Shown: positions 49,280 through 58,923 of the stretch, piece after piece
How the letters are laid out: each line of letters starts with the position of its first letter
Numbering within the stretch: the stretch's first letter is position 1
DNA from: Pseudooceanicola marinus
GTDB taxonomy: Bacteria; Pseudomonadota; Alphaproteobacteria; Rhodobacterales; Rhodobacteraceae
NCBI RefSeq assembly: GCF_020177265.1
Contig: NZ_JAIVMC010000001.1
Coordinates: 558,001-622,000, forward strand
DNA length: 64,000 bases
Direction: 5' to 3'
The notes under the pieces: model-generated
Databases searched by the model: none
Seen by the model: only the letters and a program-made list of their open reading frames with translations
Told to the model about the DNA's origin: nothing
Position numbers and translations under genes: made by a program

Positions 49280-49611
49280 CCCGACCGACCGGTGGCTGAC
49301 ATCAAAGCCCCGCCCATGCTGCACTGGTTACCAAAAAAACTGGGACCTGCATGAACGGGACCGAGCGTTACCCACTCGCCCCAAGACCTATGGCGACATG
49401 ACGCCAAGGCAAGTCACATGGACCTGCCCTCACGCCATCGCGATTTCATGTGACGTCGCCCCGGCGCAAAGAAAAAGGGGAGGCTTTCGCCTCCCCCAAG
49501 GGTGATCTGACCGGGCTCTCTTATTTTCCTGCTCGATTATGACTTGCCTGTCCCGGTCAGCGTACCGTGTCGGGTCGCGCCTTAGCATGGGCACGCCCCA
49601 GATACCATTGC
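49280..49611. other. Intergenic stretch between dsbB and nrdJ
   Basis: About 330 bases between two converging genes. It contains the nrdJ terminator at 49472-49496; nothing else was recognised. Confidence 0.55.
49472..49496 (-). terminator. Terminator of nrdJ
   Basis: On the minus strand GGGGAGGC, a four-base loop GAAA, and GCCTCCCC are followed by TTTTTCTTT. It lies about 115 bases past the nrdJ stop. Confidence 0.9.
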
Positions 49612-52600
49612 TCAACTGCAGCCGGAGGTGCCGCCGCAGGTGTTGCATTTCATGCAGGTCCCGTTGCGCACCAGCGTGTAGTTGCCGCATTCGCCGCAGG
49701 CCTCACCCTCGTAGCCCTGCATCTTCGCCTTGGCGCGGGCATCCATGGTCGTGGTGGCCGCGCTGACGGCCGTGGCCGAAACGCTGGTGACGCTGGCGCG
49801 ACTGACGCTGCCGTTCGGATCCACGCGGGTGCCTTCGCCGAAGGTGCCGTTCATCACCAGCAACTCCTGCGGCACCCGCTTGCGCAGGTAGCCGGTCGAG
49901 GAGATGTGCTTCAGCACTTCCAGCGACTTGCTGGCCGCGGTCTCGCTCACCTCGCTGACGTTGGCCTCCTGCTGCTCCTCGCGCTTGTCCAGCTCGTCGA
50001 AGGAGGCACCCTGCGGCTTCACATGCGCAAGGTCCGTGCGGTCGAGGTAGCTGACGGCCAGTTCGCGGAAGATGTAGTCGAGGATCGAGGTGGCGTTCTT
50101 GATGGTCTCGTTGCCCTGCACCATGCCCGCCGGTTCGAACTTGGTGAAGGTGAAGGCGTCGACGAACTCCTCCAGCGGCACGCCGTATTGCAGGCCGACC
50201 GACACGGCGATGGCGAAGTTGTTCATCATCGCGCGGAAGCCGGCGCCTTCCTTGTGCATGTCGATGAAGATCTCGCCCAGGGAGCCGTCTTCATACTCGC
50301 CCGTCCGCAGGTAGACCTTGTGCCCGCCCACGCTGGCCTTCTGGGTGTAGCCCTTGCGGCGCATCGGCATCTTTTCACGACCGCGGGCCACTTCCTTCAC
50401 GATGATCTTCTCGATCACCTTCTCGGCCAGCACGGCGGCCTTTTCCTGGGTAGACCCGCTTTCCAGCACCTCGGCGGCCTCGTCGTCATCCTCCACCAGT
50501 GCGGCGGCCAGCGGTTGCGACAACTTGGACCCGTCCCGGTAGAGCGCATTGGCCTTCACGCCCAGGGAATGCGACAGCTCATAGGCCGCCTTGCAGTCCT
50601 CGATCGTGGCATCGTTGGGCATGTTGATCGTCTTGGAGATCGCGCCCGAGATGAAGCTTTGCGCCGCCGCCATCATGTGGATGTGGCTGTCCACCGAGAG
50701 GAAGCGTTTGCCCTTCTTGCCGCAGGGGTTGGCGCAATCGAAGATATGGTAGTGGTCCGGCGACAGATGCGGCGCGCCTTCCAGGGTCATGGTGCCGCAG
50801 ACGTGGTCGTTCGCTGCCTCGATCTCGGCGCGGGTGAAGCCCAGATGCCGCAGCATGTCGAAGCTGGGATCGGTCAGCTTGGCCGCCGGGATGCCCAGGG
50901 TCTGGGTGCAGAATGCCTCGCCCAGGGTCCACTGGTTAAAGACGAAGCGGATGTCGAAGGCCGATTTCAGCGCGCCCTCGATCTTCTTCAGTTCCTCGGG
51001 GCCGAAACCGTGGCCGACCAGCGCGGTGGTGTTGATGCCCGGGCAGTTACCCAGAGAGGCATGGCCGACGGCGTAGGAGACGATCTCCTCCACCTGTGCG
51101 GGGCTGTAGCCCAGCTTGGTCAGCGCCGCCGGGACAGAGCGATTGATGATCTTGAAGTAGCCGCCGCCCGCCAGCTTCTTGAACTTCACCAGGGCGAAGT
51201 CGGGCTCAATGCCGGTGGTGTCGCAGTCCATGACCAGGCCGATGGTGCCCGTGGGGGCGATGACGCTGGTCTGGGCGTTGCGGTAGCCGTGCTTTTCGCC
51301 CAGGCGCACCGCCTCGTCCCAGCTGGCCATGGCGACCTTGGTCAGCTCCGGCTCGGGGCAGTTCACCAGGTCCAGCGGCACAGGCTTCACCGCCAGGTCC
51401 TCATAGCCCTCGGTGGCGCCATAGGCGGCGTTGCGGTGGTTGCGCATGACGCGCAGCATGTGCTTCGCGTTGCGCTCGTAGCCCGCGAAGGCGCCCAACT
51501 CTCCGGCGATCTCGGCCGAGGTGGCGTAGGCGACGCCGGTCATGATCGCGGTCAGCGCGGCGCCCATGGCGCGGCCCTCGTCGCTGTCGTAGCCCAGCCC
51601 CATGTTCATCAGCAGACCGCCGATATTGGCATAGCCGAGGCCAAGGGTACGGAAGTCGTAGGAAAGCTGCGCGATCTCCTTCGAAGGGAACTGCGCCATG
51701 GTGACGGAGATTTCCAGCGTCAGCGTCCACAGGCGCGTGGCGTGGATGTAATCCTCGGTCTGGAAGGCGCCGTCCTTCAGGAAGGTCAGCAGGTTCATCG
51801 ACGCCAGGTTGCAGGCGGTATCGTCGAGGAACATGTACTCGGAACAGGGGTTCGAGCCGCGGATCGCCCCGTCTTCCGGGCAGGTATGCCAGGCGTTGAC
51901 GGTGTCGTGGAACTGGATGCCGGGATCGGCACAGGCCCAGGCGGCATGGCCGATGTCTTCCCACAGGTCACGGGCCTTGATGGTCTTGGCCACCTTGCCG
52001 TCCGTGCGGTTGATCAGCGCCCAGTCGTCGTCGTTCTTCACCGCCTCCAGGAAGGCATCGGTGACGCGGACGGAGTTGTTGGAGTTCTGGCCCGACACGC
52101 TGGCATAGGCCTCGCTGTCCCAGTCGGTGTCATAGGTGGGGAACTCGATGCTCTCGTAGCCCTGGCGGGCGTAATCCAGCACGCGCTTGATGTAGGTCTC
52201 GGGGATCGAGGCCTTCTTTGCGTCACGGATCGCGGATTTCAGCGCGGCATTCTGCGCGGGCTCGTACTGATCGCCATCGGCGCCGTCGAAGCTGCGGATC
52301 GCGGCGAAGATGCCGTTCAGCTTCTGCTCATGCATCTTGGACCCGGCGACGATGGAGGCGACCTTCTGCTCCTCCTTCACCTTCCAGTTGATATATTCCT
52401 GGATGTCGGGGTGATCGGCATCGACGATGACCATCTTGGCCGCGCGCCGCGTGGTGCCGCCAGACTTGATCGCCCCCGCCGCGCGGTCGCCGATCTTCAG
52501 GAATCCCATCAGGCCCGAGGATTTGCCGCCACCCGACAGGCGCTCGCCCTCCGCCCGCAGGCTGGAGAAGTTGGTGCCGGTGCCGGAGCCATATTTGAAC

Positions 52601-53247
52601 AGCCGCGCCTCGCGCACCCACAGATCCATGATGCCGCCCTCGGACACCAGATCATCCTTCACCGACTGGATGAAACAGGCGTGGGGCTGGGGGTGTTCAT
52701 AGGCGGACTTGGACTTGGTCAGCTTGCCGGTCTTGTAGTCGACGTAGTAGTGGCCCTGCCCCGGGCCGTCGATGCCATAGGCCCAGTGCAGGCCGGTGTT
52801 GAACCACTGCGGCGAGTTCGGCGCGGCGCGCTGCGTGGCAAGCATGTGGCGCATCTCGTCGTAATAGGCGCGGGCGTCCTCCTCGGTGGAGAAATAGCCG
52901 CCCTTCCAGCCCCAGTAGGCCCAGGCGCCGGCCAGCCGATCGAAGACCTGCTTCGATGAGGTCTCCCCCCCCATCTCGGCGCCCTCGGCGGGAACGGAGC
53001 GCCACAGGAACTCCGGCACGTCCTTCTCGCGCACTTTCTTCAGCGCGCTCGGCACGCCGGCCTTGCGGAAGTATTTCTGCGCGATCACGTCGCTGGCGAC
53101 CTGGCTCCAGGACTCCGGCACTTCCAGCTCATCGAGGTGGAAGACCACGGTGCCGTCCGGGTTGCGGATCTCGCTGGTGGTGGTGATGAAGGAGATGCCC
53201 TCGTAGGCGTCCTGCCCTGCCTGCGTAAACTTGCGTTCAATCTTCAT
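49612..53247 (-). CDS. nrdJ: Adenosylcobalamin-dependent (class II) ribonucleotide reductase
   Basis: 1211 residues from [11 protein letters not shown]; the frame is open far upstream without similarity. The catalytic barrel has the class II motifs [34 protein letters not shown] (active-site Cys and Glu) and [20 protein letters not shown]. The C-terminus carries the redox Cys and a zinc-ribbon-like block [18 protein letters not shown]. It reduces ribonucleotides in a B12-dependent, oxygen-independent way and supplies DNA precursors. Alone in its transcript, with an NrdR box upstream. Its cofactor need links it to metH and to the riboswitch near 8.6 kb. Confidence 0.96.
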   Translation of the reverse strand: MKIERKFTQAGQDAYEGISFITTTSEIRNPDGTVVFHLDELEVPESWSQVASDVIAQKYFRKAGVPSALKKVREKDVPEFLWRSVPAEGAEMGGETSSKQVFDRLAGAWAYWGWKGGYFSTEEDARAYYDEMRHMLATQRAAPNSPQWFNTGLHWAYGIDGPGQGHYYVDYKTGKLTKSKSAYEHPQPHACFIQSVKDDLVSEGGIMDLWVREARLFKYGSGTGTNFSSLRAEGERLSGGGKSSGLMGFLKIGDRAAGAIKSGGTTRRAAKMVIVDADHPDIQEYINWKVKEEQKVASIVAGSKMHEQKLNGIFAAIRSFDGADGDQYEPAQNAALKSAIRDAKKASIPETYIKRVLDYARQGYESIEFPTYDTDWDSEAYASVSGQNSNNSVRVTDAFLEAVKNDDDWALINRTDGKVAKTIKARDLWEDIGHAAWACADPGIQFHDTVNAWHTCPEDGAIRGSNPCSEYMFLDDTACNLASMNLLTFLKDGAFQTEDYIHATRLWTLTLEISVTMAQFPSKEIAQLSYDFRTLGLGYANIGGLLMNMGLGYDSDEGRAMGAALTAIMTGVAYATSAEIAGELGAFAGYERNAKHMLRVMRNHRNAAYGATEGYEDLAVKPVPLDLVNCPEPELTKVAMASWDEAVRLGEKHGYRNAQTSVIAPTGTIGLVMDCDTTGIEPDFALVKFKKLAGGGYFKIINRSVPAALTKLGYSPAQVEEIVSYAVGHASLGNCPGINTTALVGHGFGPEELKKIEGALKSAFDIRFVFNQWTLGEAFCTQTLGIPAAKLTDPSFDMLRHLGFTRAEIEAANDHVCGTMTLEGAPHLSPDHYHIFDCANPCGKKGKRFLSVDSHIHMMAAAQSFISGAISKTINMPNDATIEDCKAAYELSHSLGVKANALYRDGSKLSQPLAAALVEDDDEAAEVLESGSTQEKAAVLAEKVIEKIIVKEVARGREKMPMRRKGYTQKASVGGHKVYLRTGEYEDGSLGEIFIDMHKEGAGFRAMMNNFAIAVSVGLQYGVPLEEFVDAFTFTKFEPAGMVQGNETIKNATSILDYIFRELAVSYLDRTDLAHVKPQGASFDELDKREEQQEANVSEVSETAASKSLEVLKHISSTGYLRKRVPQELLVMNGTFGEGTRVDPNGSVSRASVTSVSATAVSAATTTMDARAKAKMQGYEGEACGECGNYTLVRNGTCMKCNTCGGTSGCS

Positions 53248-53811
53248 TCTTTGCGCCCCAAAAAGCTTTTCACCTGACACTTCCGGGGACGCCCGCCAAC
53301 GTGCATCCGGCGGCTTCCCCTCGGGCCGAGAGCGCGCAAAAGGACCGTGCAGACCGCCCGAGGGCGGCCCTGACGCCTCGAAACGAGGCCCTGCCTGATC
53401 TGTCCACTTTGCCCGCGAGGCCACTATATCTAGTGCATCCTCAGCCCGCTGATGCAGTCTGTGGTAAAGCCGGCAATTTTTCAACGCGCTTTTTGGTCTA
53501 AATTTCTCTTGACGCGACAGGACCCGTGGCCTGCGATTCCCGTCATGCGGGCAGAGCGCCGAAAAGCCTTTTCTGTCAGGGAACTTGGCCGAAACGCTCA
53601 GGCAAAGGCTGAACTCCCGCAGTGTCGCAAAGATGTTGCACAACCAGCGCGGGCGGGCGGATTGGCTACCATATGCCCAGGGCTTTGGCAGCTTTGCCAC
53701 CAGATATGGTAGGAACCGCCCTTGCGAAAATGCCCATTGGCGCCCGCCCTGCCCGCGCACGAAGAATCGCGCGAGGGCGACCTGGTACGGCACCGTCGCC
53801 GGGCAGCGCGA
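53248..53811. other. nrdJ upstream region
   Basis: About 560 bases without a supported gene between nrdJ and the convergently placed end of the cytochrome b561 gene (both on the minus strand). It contains the NrdR box and an AT-rich tract near 53475-53515 that may be the promoter. No cobalamin riboswitch blocks were found here. Confidence 0.55.
53421..53436 (-). promoter_or_regulatory. NrdR box upstream of nrdJ
   Basis: CCACTATATCTAGTGC: the core CACTA-TATC-TAGTG is a near-perfect match to the NrdR consensus (ACAC-ATATAT-GTGT type palindrome). It overlaps a possible minus-strand -10 element TATAGT. NrdR boxes usually come in pairs about 31 bases apart; only a weak second candidate is seen at 53452-53467. 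Confidence 0.8.
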
Positions 53812-54369
53812 TCAGCCGACCATGCGCGCCATGACGTCGTCCTGCTTCACCCGCTTGTGCCAGACGGCAGCCCCGGCATGACCCAGGATCAGCAGCAGAA
53901 GCAGCAGCGACAGCGGCCCATGTGCGGCGGCCGGGACCATCGCCCAGTCGATGGCCACCTCGCGCGGGGCGAAAACCTGCAGACCGAAGAGCTCCAGCCC
54001 CCGGGTTCCGCCCCAGGCCCGCAGCAGGGCCACCGCCGGCACCGCCAGCATCAGCAGGTAAAGCAAACCGTGCCCGGCCTTCGCCAGCAGGCCCATGGCG
54101 CCAGCCTCCTGCGCGGGCCGACGCCCGGCATTCATCGCCGCCCAGAGCAGCCTCAGCAGCACCAGCACGAACAGGCTCACCCCCAAGGGCTGATGGATCG
54201 GCCCCATGAATTGAGCCACCGCGGACTCGCGGCCCAGGGCGTTGCTGGCCACCATGCCCAGGATCTGGAACAGCAAGAGCGCGGCCATGGCCCAGTGAAA
54301 CAACCGGCTGACCAGGCCGTAGCGGGCGGGATCATCCATCAATCCCGTTGGTCTCGTTGTGGCAGGCAT
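53812..54369 (-). CDS. Cytochrome b561-type membrane protein
   Basis: 185 residues from the ATG behind GGAGGA; an ATG 12 bases upstream is possible. Four membrane segments. Haem-ligand His residues lie in RLFHWAMAALL (helix 1), PIHQPLGVSLF (helix 2), KAGHGLLYLLM (helix 3) and AHGPLSLLLLLLILGHAGAAVWH (helix 4). It moves electrons between the quinone pool and a soluble partner in the inner membrane; the partner is unknown. Divergent from the AraC gene. Confidence 0.88.
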   Translation of the reverse strand: MPATTRPTGLMDDPARYGLVSRLFHWAMAALLLFQILGMVASNALGRESAVAQFMGPIHQPLGVSLFVLVLLRLLWAAMNAGRRPAQEAGAMGLLAKAGHGLLYLLMLAVPAVALLRAWGGTRGLELFGLQVFAPREVAIDWAMVPAAAHGPLSLLLLLLILGHAGAAVWHKRVKQDDVMARMVG

Positions 54370-54675
54370 ACTATCCTCCATGCCGATTTTGCGCGCGTCC
54401 GGGAGTGATACGAACCCAATGGCAGAGTCCGTCGCGGAGAATTGGCACGGGAACCAAAGCGCGCGCACTGGGCCGGCGTGACGCAGGGCGGACCGTAAGA
54501 TCCCTTTGCGCATCCGGCTGCAAGCGGGGGGCAAACAGAGGCGTCGGGCCTGGATCGCCGTCGTGCCGTTACGGGCACGATGATCGTCCAATGGGCTCTC
54601 ACATCAATCCGCTCCCTTGCCTTGGGCCGAGAAGTTCTGTGACTAGGCTGCGTGCCCTGACTGGACCCTGTGCCC
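54370..54675. promoter_or_regulatory. Divergent promoter region, cytochrome b561 / AraC
   Basis: 306 bases between the two starts. It holds a perfect inverted repeat TCGTGCC-N6-GGCACGA at 54561-54580, a candidate operator for the AraC protein or a leader hairpin. No gene seen. Confidence 0.5.
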
Positions 54676-55668
54676 ATGCCTGCTATCCCGCTGCCGTTTC
54701 TCGTCTCCGGCGTTCTGGTGCTCGTCGCCCTGCGCCTGCTGAAACGCCCCAAGCGAGATCGCCTGTTTCTCATCTTCGTAGGTGCCTGCGCGGTCCAGAC
54801 AATGCTGGTCGGCCTGCGTTGGAGCATCGGTCTCGACGGGGTTCGCTTCATCCAGCCGCTGTTTGCCGCCTGCCTTCCGCCCCTTGCCTATGCGGCTTTT
54901 GTCTCGCTCCGCGGTGGTGCGATGTCGCGCCTGCATCTCCTCTGGCCCGCAGCCGTGGGGATGTCCTGGTGGACCCTGCCTGCGGCGATCGATCTTCTGC
55001 TGATCGTGGAGTTCACGGCATACGGCATTGCGATCCTTGCCCTGCGCCTGCCCGAAGAGGTCCTCACGCAGGTGCGGATCGGCAATGAATGGGCAATCTC
55101 CTACGCCCGCACCGGGATCGCGGCCCTGCTGCTTCTGAGCGGACTGTCCGACACGATCGTCGCGATCTCGTTGAGCAAGGGAGACAGCGGTGTCGCAGCG
55201 CCGGTGATTGCGGCGATGCTGAGCGTCGTCCTGCTGGGACTGGCTGGCGGGGTGCTGGGCTGGGCGACCGAGGCTTCGCCTGACAGCGCTGATGTGCCTC
55301 TGCAAGTCGAAGACCCGGGGGTCGCTTCGGGCACCGAAGAGGAACAGGCCATCCTGAAGCAGGTGGAGACCATCCTGTCGGAGGGGCTCTATCGCGATCA
55401 CGACCTGACACTGGAGCGGCTGGCGCGGCGCACGCGGATCCCGGCGCGGAAGATCTCCCGCGCCGTGAACCATCTTCGGCAGTGCTCGGTGACCGACCTG
55501 GTCAACGGCTACCGCACGCGCGAAGCGATGCGCCTGCTGCGCGACAGCGACCTTCCCGTGACTCAGGTCATGCTGGACGCAGGGTTCCAGACCAAGTCCA
55601 ACTTCAACCGGGCCTTCAAGGCGATTGCAGGGCAAACGCCAAGTTCTTACCGTTCCTCAGGAAATTGA
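54676..55668 (+). CDS. AraC family regulator with N-terminal membrane segments
   Basis: 330 residues. The first 195 or so residues form about six hydrophobic segments (PLPFLVSGVLVLVALRLL at the start), not the usual sugar-binding cupin. The C-terminal AraC domain has two helix-turn-helix units (LTLERLARRTRIPARKISRAV and VTQVMLDAGFQTKSNFNRAF, then GQTPSSYR). So it is a membrane-bound regulator that may sense a membrane or periplasmic signal. Its 3' end overlaps the convergent hydrolase gene by 53 bases. The hydrolase or cytochrome gene is a likely target. Confidence 0.87.
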   Translation: MPAIPLPFLVSGVLVLVALRLLKRPKRDRLFLIFVGACAVQTMLVGLRWSIGLDGVRFIQPLFAACLPPLAYAAFVSLRGGAMSRLHLLWPAAVGMSWWTLPAAIDLLLIVEFTAYGIAILALRLPEEVLTQVRIGNEWAISYARTGIAALLLLSGLSDTIVAISLSKGDSGVAAPVIAAMLSVVLLGLAGGVLGWATEASPDSADVPLQVEDPGVASGTEEEQAILKQVETILSEGLYRDHDLTLERLARRTRIPARKISRAVNHLRQCSVTDLVNGYRTREAMRLLRDSDLPVTQVMLDAGFQTKSNFNRAFKAIAGQTPSSYRSSGN

Positions 55669-56641
55669 GGACCATTCGGGCCATTTCGGCGTGTAGATCC
55701 GGTCGTGGCGCGGTTTCGCCCTCGCAGACGAAGGCCTCTTCTCCAAGCAGCTGCACAGCGCCCTCCTTGCAAGTGCTCATGAAGGAGAAATGCGTCGCAC
55801 CGGGGATTTCGGCATATCGGCTGATCGCGGCGGGCAACCGGGCCGCTTGTGTCCGACCTTCCCAGCCCAATGGCAGGGCGGGGTCTTCCACCCCGGAAAC
55901 CAACGCCAGAACCGGAACGGCAAGTTGCGCGAGGCTGTCCCGGGGAAAGGCGTGGATCCCCTCCATGTCCAGGAGAACCGCCGCTGAGATCCTCGGGTCC
56001 CGGGCCGAAACCGGCGCCATTTCCTGTCTCAGCCCGCCCGCGCGGTAGAGCGTGCAGAGCAGCTTGCGCGTATCATCGCCGCAGGCGTCGACCAGCAAGG
56101 CCGGGTCGAACACGCCGCCTGACAGAAGCAGGGCCGTGGATCCCCCAAGCGAATGACCGATGACCGAGATCCGCTGGTGGTCGATGCGCGGTCCCAGCTG
56201 CGGGTCCGCCAGTACCGCGTCGAGCACGCGCGAGACCTGCTGCGGTCGTGCGGCAATATCCATGGCCCAGTCGGGATCCATGTCCCCGAAGGTTGTGCCA
56301 GGGTGGTTGACTGCAACGGCAATGAACCCGGCGCGGGCCAGCCGTGCGGCAAGCCAGGCCTGGTTGCGCCAGAGCCCGCTGTAGCCATGCGAGAGCAGCG
56401 CCACCGGACGCGCGGTTCCGGCTATCGCCGCATTCCTGACGACGGGCACCCCGACGAACACCCTGTTGTCTGCCACCAGCGATACCGGTGCGGACTGTTT
56501 GGTCGGATACCAGACCACTGTTTCAATGCCGGCGACGTCCAGCGTGCGAAAGCCGACCGGCGAGGGGGCGACAGATGCCGGGTCGGCAGGCGCGGTCGTC
56601 GCCGCAACCAGTGTGAGGATGAGAATGGCAAGAAAACGCAT
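55616..56641 (-). CDS. Secreted alpha/beta hydrolase (lipase/dienelactone hydrolase-like)
   Basis: 341 residues. Signal peptide of about 19 residues (FLAILILTLVAATTAPAD). The nucleophile elbow is VIGHSLGGST, His lies in IPGATHFSFMS, and HGYSGLWRNQAWLAARLARAG marks the oxyanion-side region. It is most like predicted dienelactone hydrolase/PAF-acetylhydrolase family proteins acting in the periplasm on esters. Its last 53 bases lie antisense to the 3' end of the AraC gene. Confidence 0.82.
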   Translation of the reverse strand: MRFLAILILTLVAATTAPADPASVAPSPVGFRTLDVAGIETVVWYPTKQSAPVSLVADNRVFVGVPVVRNAAIAGTARPVALLSHGYSGLWRNQAWLAARLARAGFIAVAVNHPGTTFGDMDPDWAMDIAARPQQVSRVLDAVLADPQLGPRIDHQRISVIGHSLGGSTALLLSGGVFDPALLVDACGDDTRKLLCTLYRAGGLRQEMAPVSARDPRISAAVLLDMEGIHAFPRDSLAQLAVPVLALVSGVEDPALPLGWEGRTQAARLPAAISRYAEIPGATHFSFMSTCKEGAVQLLGEEAFVCEGETAPRPDLHAEMARMVLNFLRNGKNLAFALQSP

Positions 56642-56951
56642 GAGACCTCCTTTGCGAACTGATGCCGTCTCATTGCACCGGCGGTGCGGTTGCGAGACCT
56701 CGAACGCGATATAGGACCCGGAAAGGTCCTCGATCCAGCAAGCCGCCCATCACGACCCGCGCCGCAATCGGTCGCGTCGTCCGCCCAGGCGACGGTCCGC
56801 CCTACAAGGATCTTGCAGCAAAGCTGAGTGGCCGCTCTCGCGACGCTGCGGGCTGCATCGGCGGTCAGGTCAACACGCCACTTGAGGTCGGCGTGCTATG
56901 GTGTCCGGCTCGCAGGCCGCCCTGTACGCGGCAGCGACCGACTTGGCGCGA
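56642..56951. other. Gene-free stretch upstream of the hydrolase
   Basis: About 310 bases holding the hydrolase promoter (minus strand) and the region beyond the winged-helix regulator stop. Both strands were read; short open stretches show no family resemblance. Confidence 0.5.
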
Positions 56952-58607
56952 TCAGGCCCCCACCTCGCGACGCGACGCGGCGACCAATGCGGGATGGGCT
57001 TGTCGGACCTCGGCGGGAACGGCCTCCGCCCCGAAGCGTCGGATCACCAGATCAAGCGCATTCCGTATCGCGTTGTCCCGATGCTCCCGGTGCGCGAAGA
57101 GCCGGGCCGAAACATAGTGTTGATTGGCCAGCATGCCGACTAGGAAGGGCCGCCGCATCGCGCGCGCCGCCAGGCGGCCGCGGATCGTCGGGGTCGCGGC
57201 ACTGCCGAAGAACGGTTCGAAGAACAGCGGCGCGAGGGCCGATTGCGCATAAAGCGCCGCCTGCGCCTCGGCCAGCCGCGCCGCATCCCCCGCCGCGACC
57301 AGGGCCTGGCATTTCAGGACCAGCGCGTAGAGATGCGCTTGCGACCCCGCTTCGGTGAGGCGCAGGGCCTGTTCCAGACAGGTCAGCCCGGCCTCGGTAT
57401 CGCCGAGAAAGACCCGCAGCTGGCCGATCACGGGAAGCGAGCCGGCCACGTCGAGACTGCGGGCATGGGCCTCTTCCGCAAGGCCCCGTACCATGGCGCC
57501 CAGCGTGGGGGTGACGAAATGCAGGAGCTTCGCCGCCATCAGGGTGAACTGCGGCTCGCCACTGACCCCCGGCAGCGCTTCGGTCACCAGGATCTCGATC
57601 CGGGCCTCGTCCTGCGCCCGGTCGTCGACCCCCGCCGCCAGCAGCTTGTGCCCCAGCAGGACATGCTTCGTGTGCAGATGCACCGCCTGCAGGATCTTCA
57701 GATGCGGATCGTCGGGCCGTTCGGCCCTCAGCTGGTCGATCCGTGCCTCGGCGCGCCGCCAGCTGGCCAGGCTGTGCCGCTCGCGACGGTCCAGCCGGCT
57801 TTTCAGCAGCTGCGTGCCGTCGGCGGCGCGCACGTCATCGCCGCGTTCGACCACTAGGTTGGCCGCCTGCATCGCCACCGGCAGCGGCCCCTGCAATTCG
57901 GGGGCCGACACCAGCCCCAGCCAGGCGTTGTCCAGGATCTGCGCTGCGGTCTGCTGCGCCACCTCCGCAACATCCGCAGCGGGCTCCAGCGCGTGGCGCC
58001 GCATGGTCAGGACCCGCCCGCTTGCATGATCGCGGGCCACAAGGACGCAGTGCAGCACCCCGCTCTCGACCAGGAAGACCAGCTCGACGCGGTAGCGTGG
58101 CGCGTCGACGGTCGGCCCCGCCCCACTATCGCCGGCGGGGCGGAAGGAGACCCGGCGCCCCTGCCCCATCTCCCGCCGCAGGCCCCGCAGCAGGGCGTCC
58201 GTAAACGCATCCGCCCGCGGCCCGAGGCCATCCAGCAGCTCGGTACCCCGCACCGGCCCCAGCACGATATCCGCCCCCTCCAGCGGCTCCGCGGTCACTG
58301 GCGGCGCCCCGACCCAGGCGTAGCCCTCGCCGTAGCGCGTGGCGATATAGCGCGGCGCCCGTGCGTCGTCGCCCAGCTTGCGCCGCAAGCGGTTGATCAC
58401 GAAATCCACGCTGCGATCGCCCCGTTCGCCGCGCAGATCGCCCGCTGCCTCCAGCAGCGCCTCGCGCGCCGTCACCCGGGGGGCGTGGCGGGTCAGCAGG
58501 GCCAGGGTCCGCGCCTCGGCGCGGGTGAAGGTCAGCGCCTCGCCCGTGCCAACGCGGGCCGAGCGGAAATCCTCGGCGAAGATCAGCGTGTCCCTGTCGT
58601 CCGTCAT
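56952..58607 (-). CDS. CadC/HilA-type winged-helix transcriptional regulator with TPR-like C-terminus
   Basis: 551 residues from the ATG behind GGAAGGA. An OmpR-type winged helix occupies about residues 5-105 (LTFTRAEARTLALLTRHAP; DRSVDFVINRLRRKLGD; IATRYGEGYAWVG). There is no receiver domain. A middle domain (about 110-250) is followed by helical repeats that look TPR-like (VFLGDTEAGLTCLEQALRL; LYALVLKCQALVAAGDAARLAEAQAAL). No membrane segment is seen, so it is soluble, like HilA. It is divergent from the large surface protein gene and is its probable regulator. Confidence 0.85.
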   Translation of the reverse strand: MTDDRDTLIFAEDFRSARVGTGEALTFTRAEARTLALLTRHAPRVTAREALLEAAGDLRGERGDRSVDFVINRLRRKLGDDARAPRYIATRYGEGYAWVGAPPVTAEPLEGADIVLGPVRGTELLDGLGPRADAFTDALLRGLRREMGQGRRVSFRPAGDSGAGPTVDAPRYRVELVFLVESGVLHCVLVARDHASGRVLTMRRHALEPAADVAEVAQQTAAQILDNAWLGLVSAPELQGPLPVAMQAANLVVERGDDVRAADGTQLLKSRLDRRERHSLASWRRAEARIDQLRAERPDDPHLKILQAVHLHTKHVLLGHKLLAAGVDDRAQDEARIEILVTEALPGVSGEPQFTLMAAKLLHFVTPTLGAMVRGLAEEAHARSLDVAGSLPVIGQLRVFLGDTEAGLTCLEQALRLTEAGSQAHLYALVLKCQALVAAGDAARLAEAQAALYAQSALAPLFFEPFFGSAATPTIRGRLAARAMRRPFLVGMLANQHYVSARLFAHREHRDNAIRNALDLVIRRFGAEAVPAEVRQAHPALVAASRREVGA

Positions 58608-58923
58608 GCCAGATCCTTCCCCCGACGGGCCGTCGCGCGCCGCGCCTGCGATCAGCGCCCGGGAAACCGTCGCGGGCCCGCGCAAAGGGCCCGAACTGCC
58701 CTCGTGGCGGCGCTAAATCGCGTTTTCAAACAATTGCACAACAATCTCCGCACATCCTGCAAGCGAAGACAACCATGCTCCCCCATCCGGCCGCTGCGCC
58801 GGCCGGTTCCGCGCGCCCACTTTGGGCAAACGCCCGGCCTCCCGGCACCAGCGGGTCGCGGCGCCCGGCGCCGGCCCGCGCGATCCGGCGGGGAGGTGGT
58901 GCGACCAGAAAGGACGACAGAGG
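58608..58923. promoter_or_regulatory. Divergent promoter region between the regulator and the surface protein
   Basis: 316 bases. The only AT-rich part is 58710-58755 (TTTTCAAACAATTGCACAAC), which should contain the promoters and a binding site for the winged-helix regulator. No gene is seen. Confidence 0.5.

Noticed and set aside
49567-52959. A 1130-codon open frame on the plus strand opposite nrdJ
   Set aside because: Antisense shadow of NrdJ with low-complexity composition and no ribosome site.
53300-53800. Search for a cobalamin riboswitch upstream of nrdJ
   Set aside because: No B12 box or GGGAA-GGTG block is present. This also fits biology, since the enzyme needs B12.
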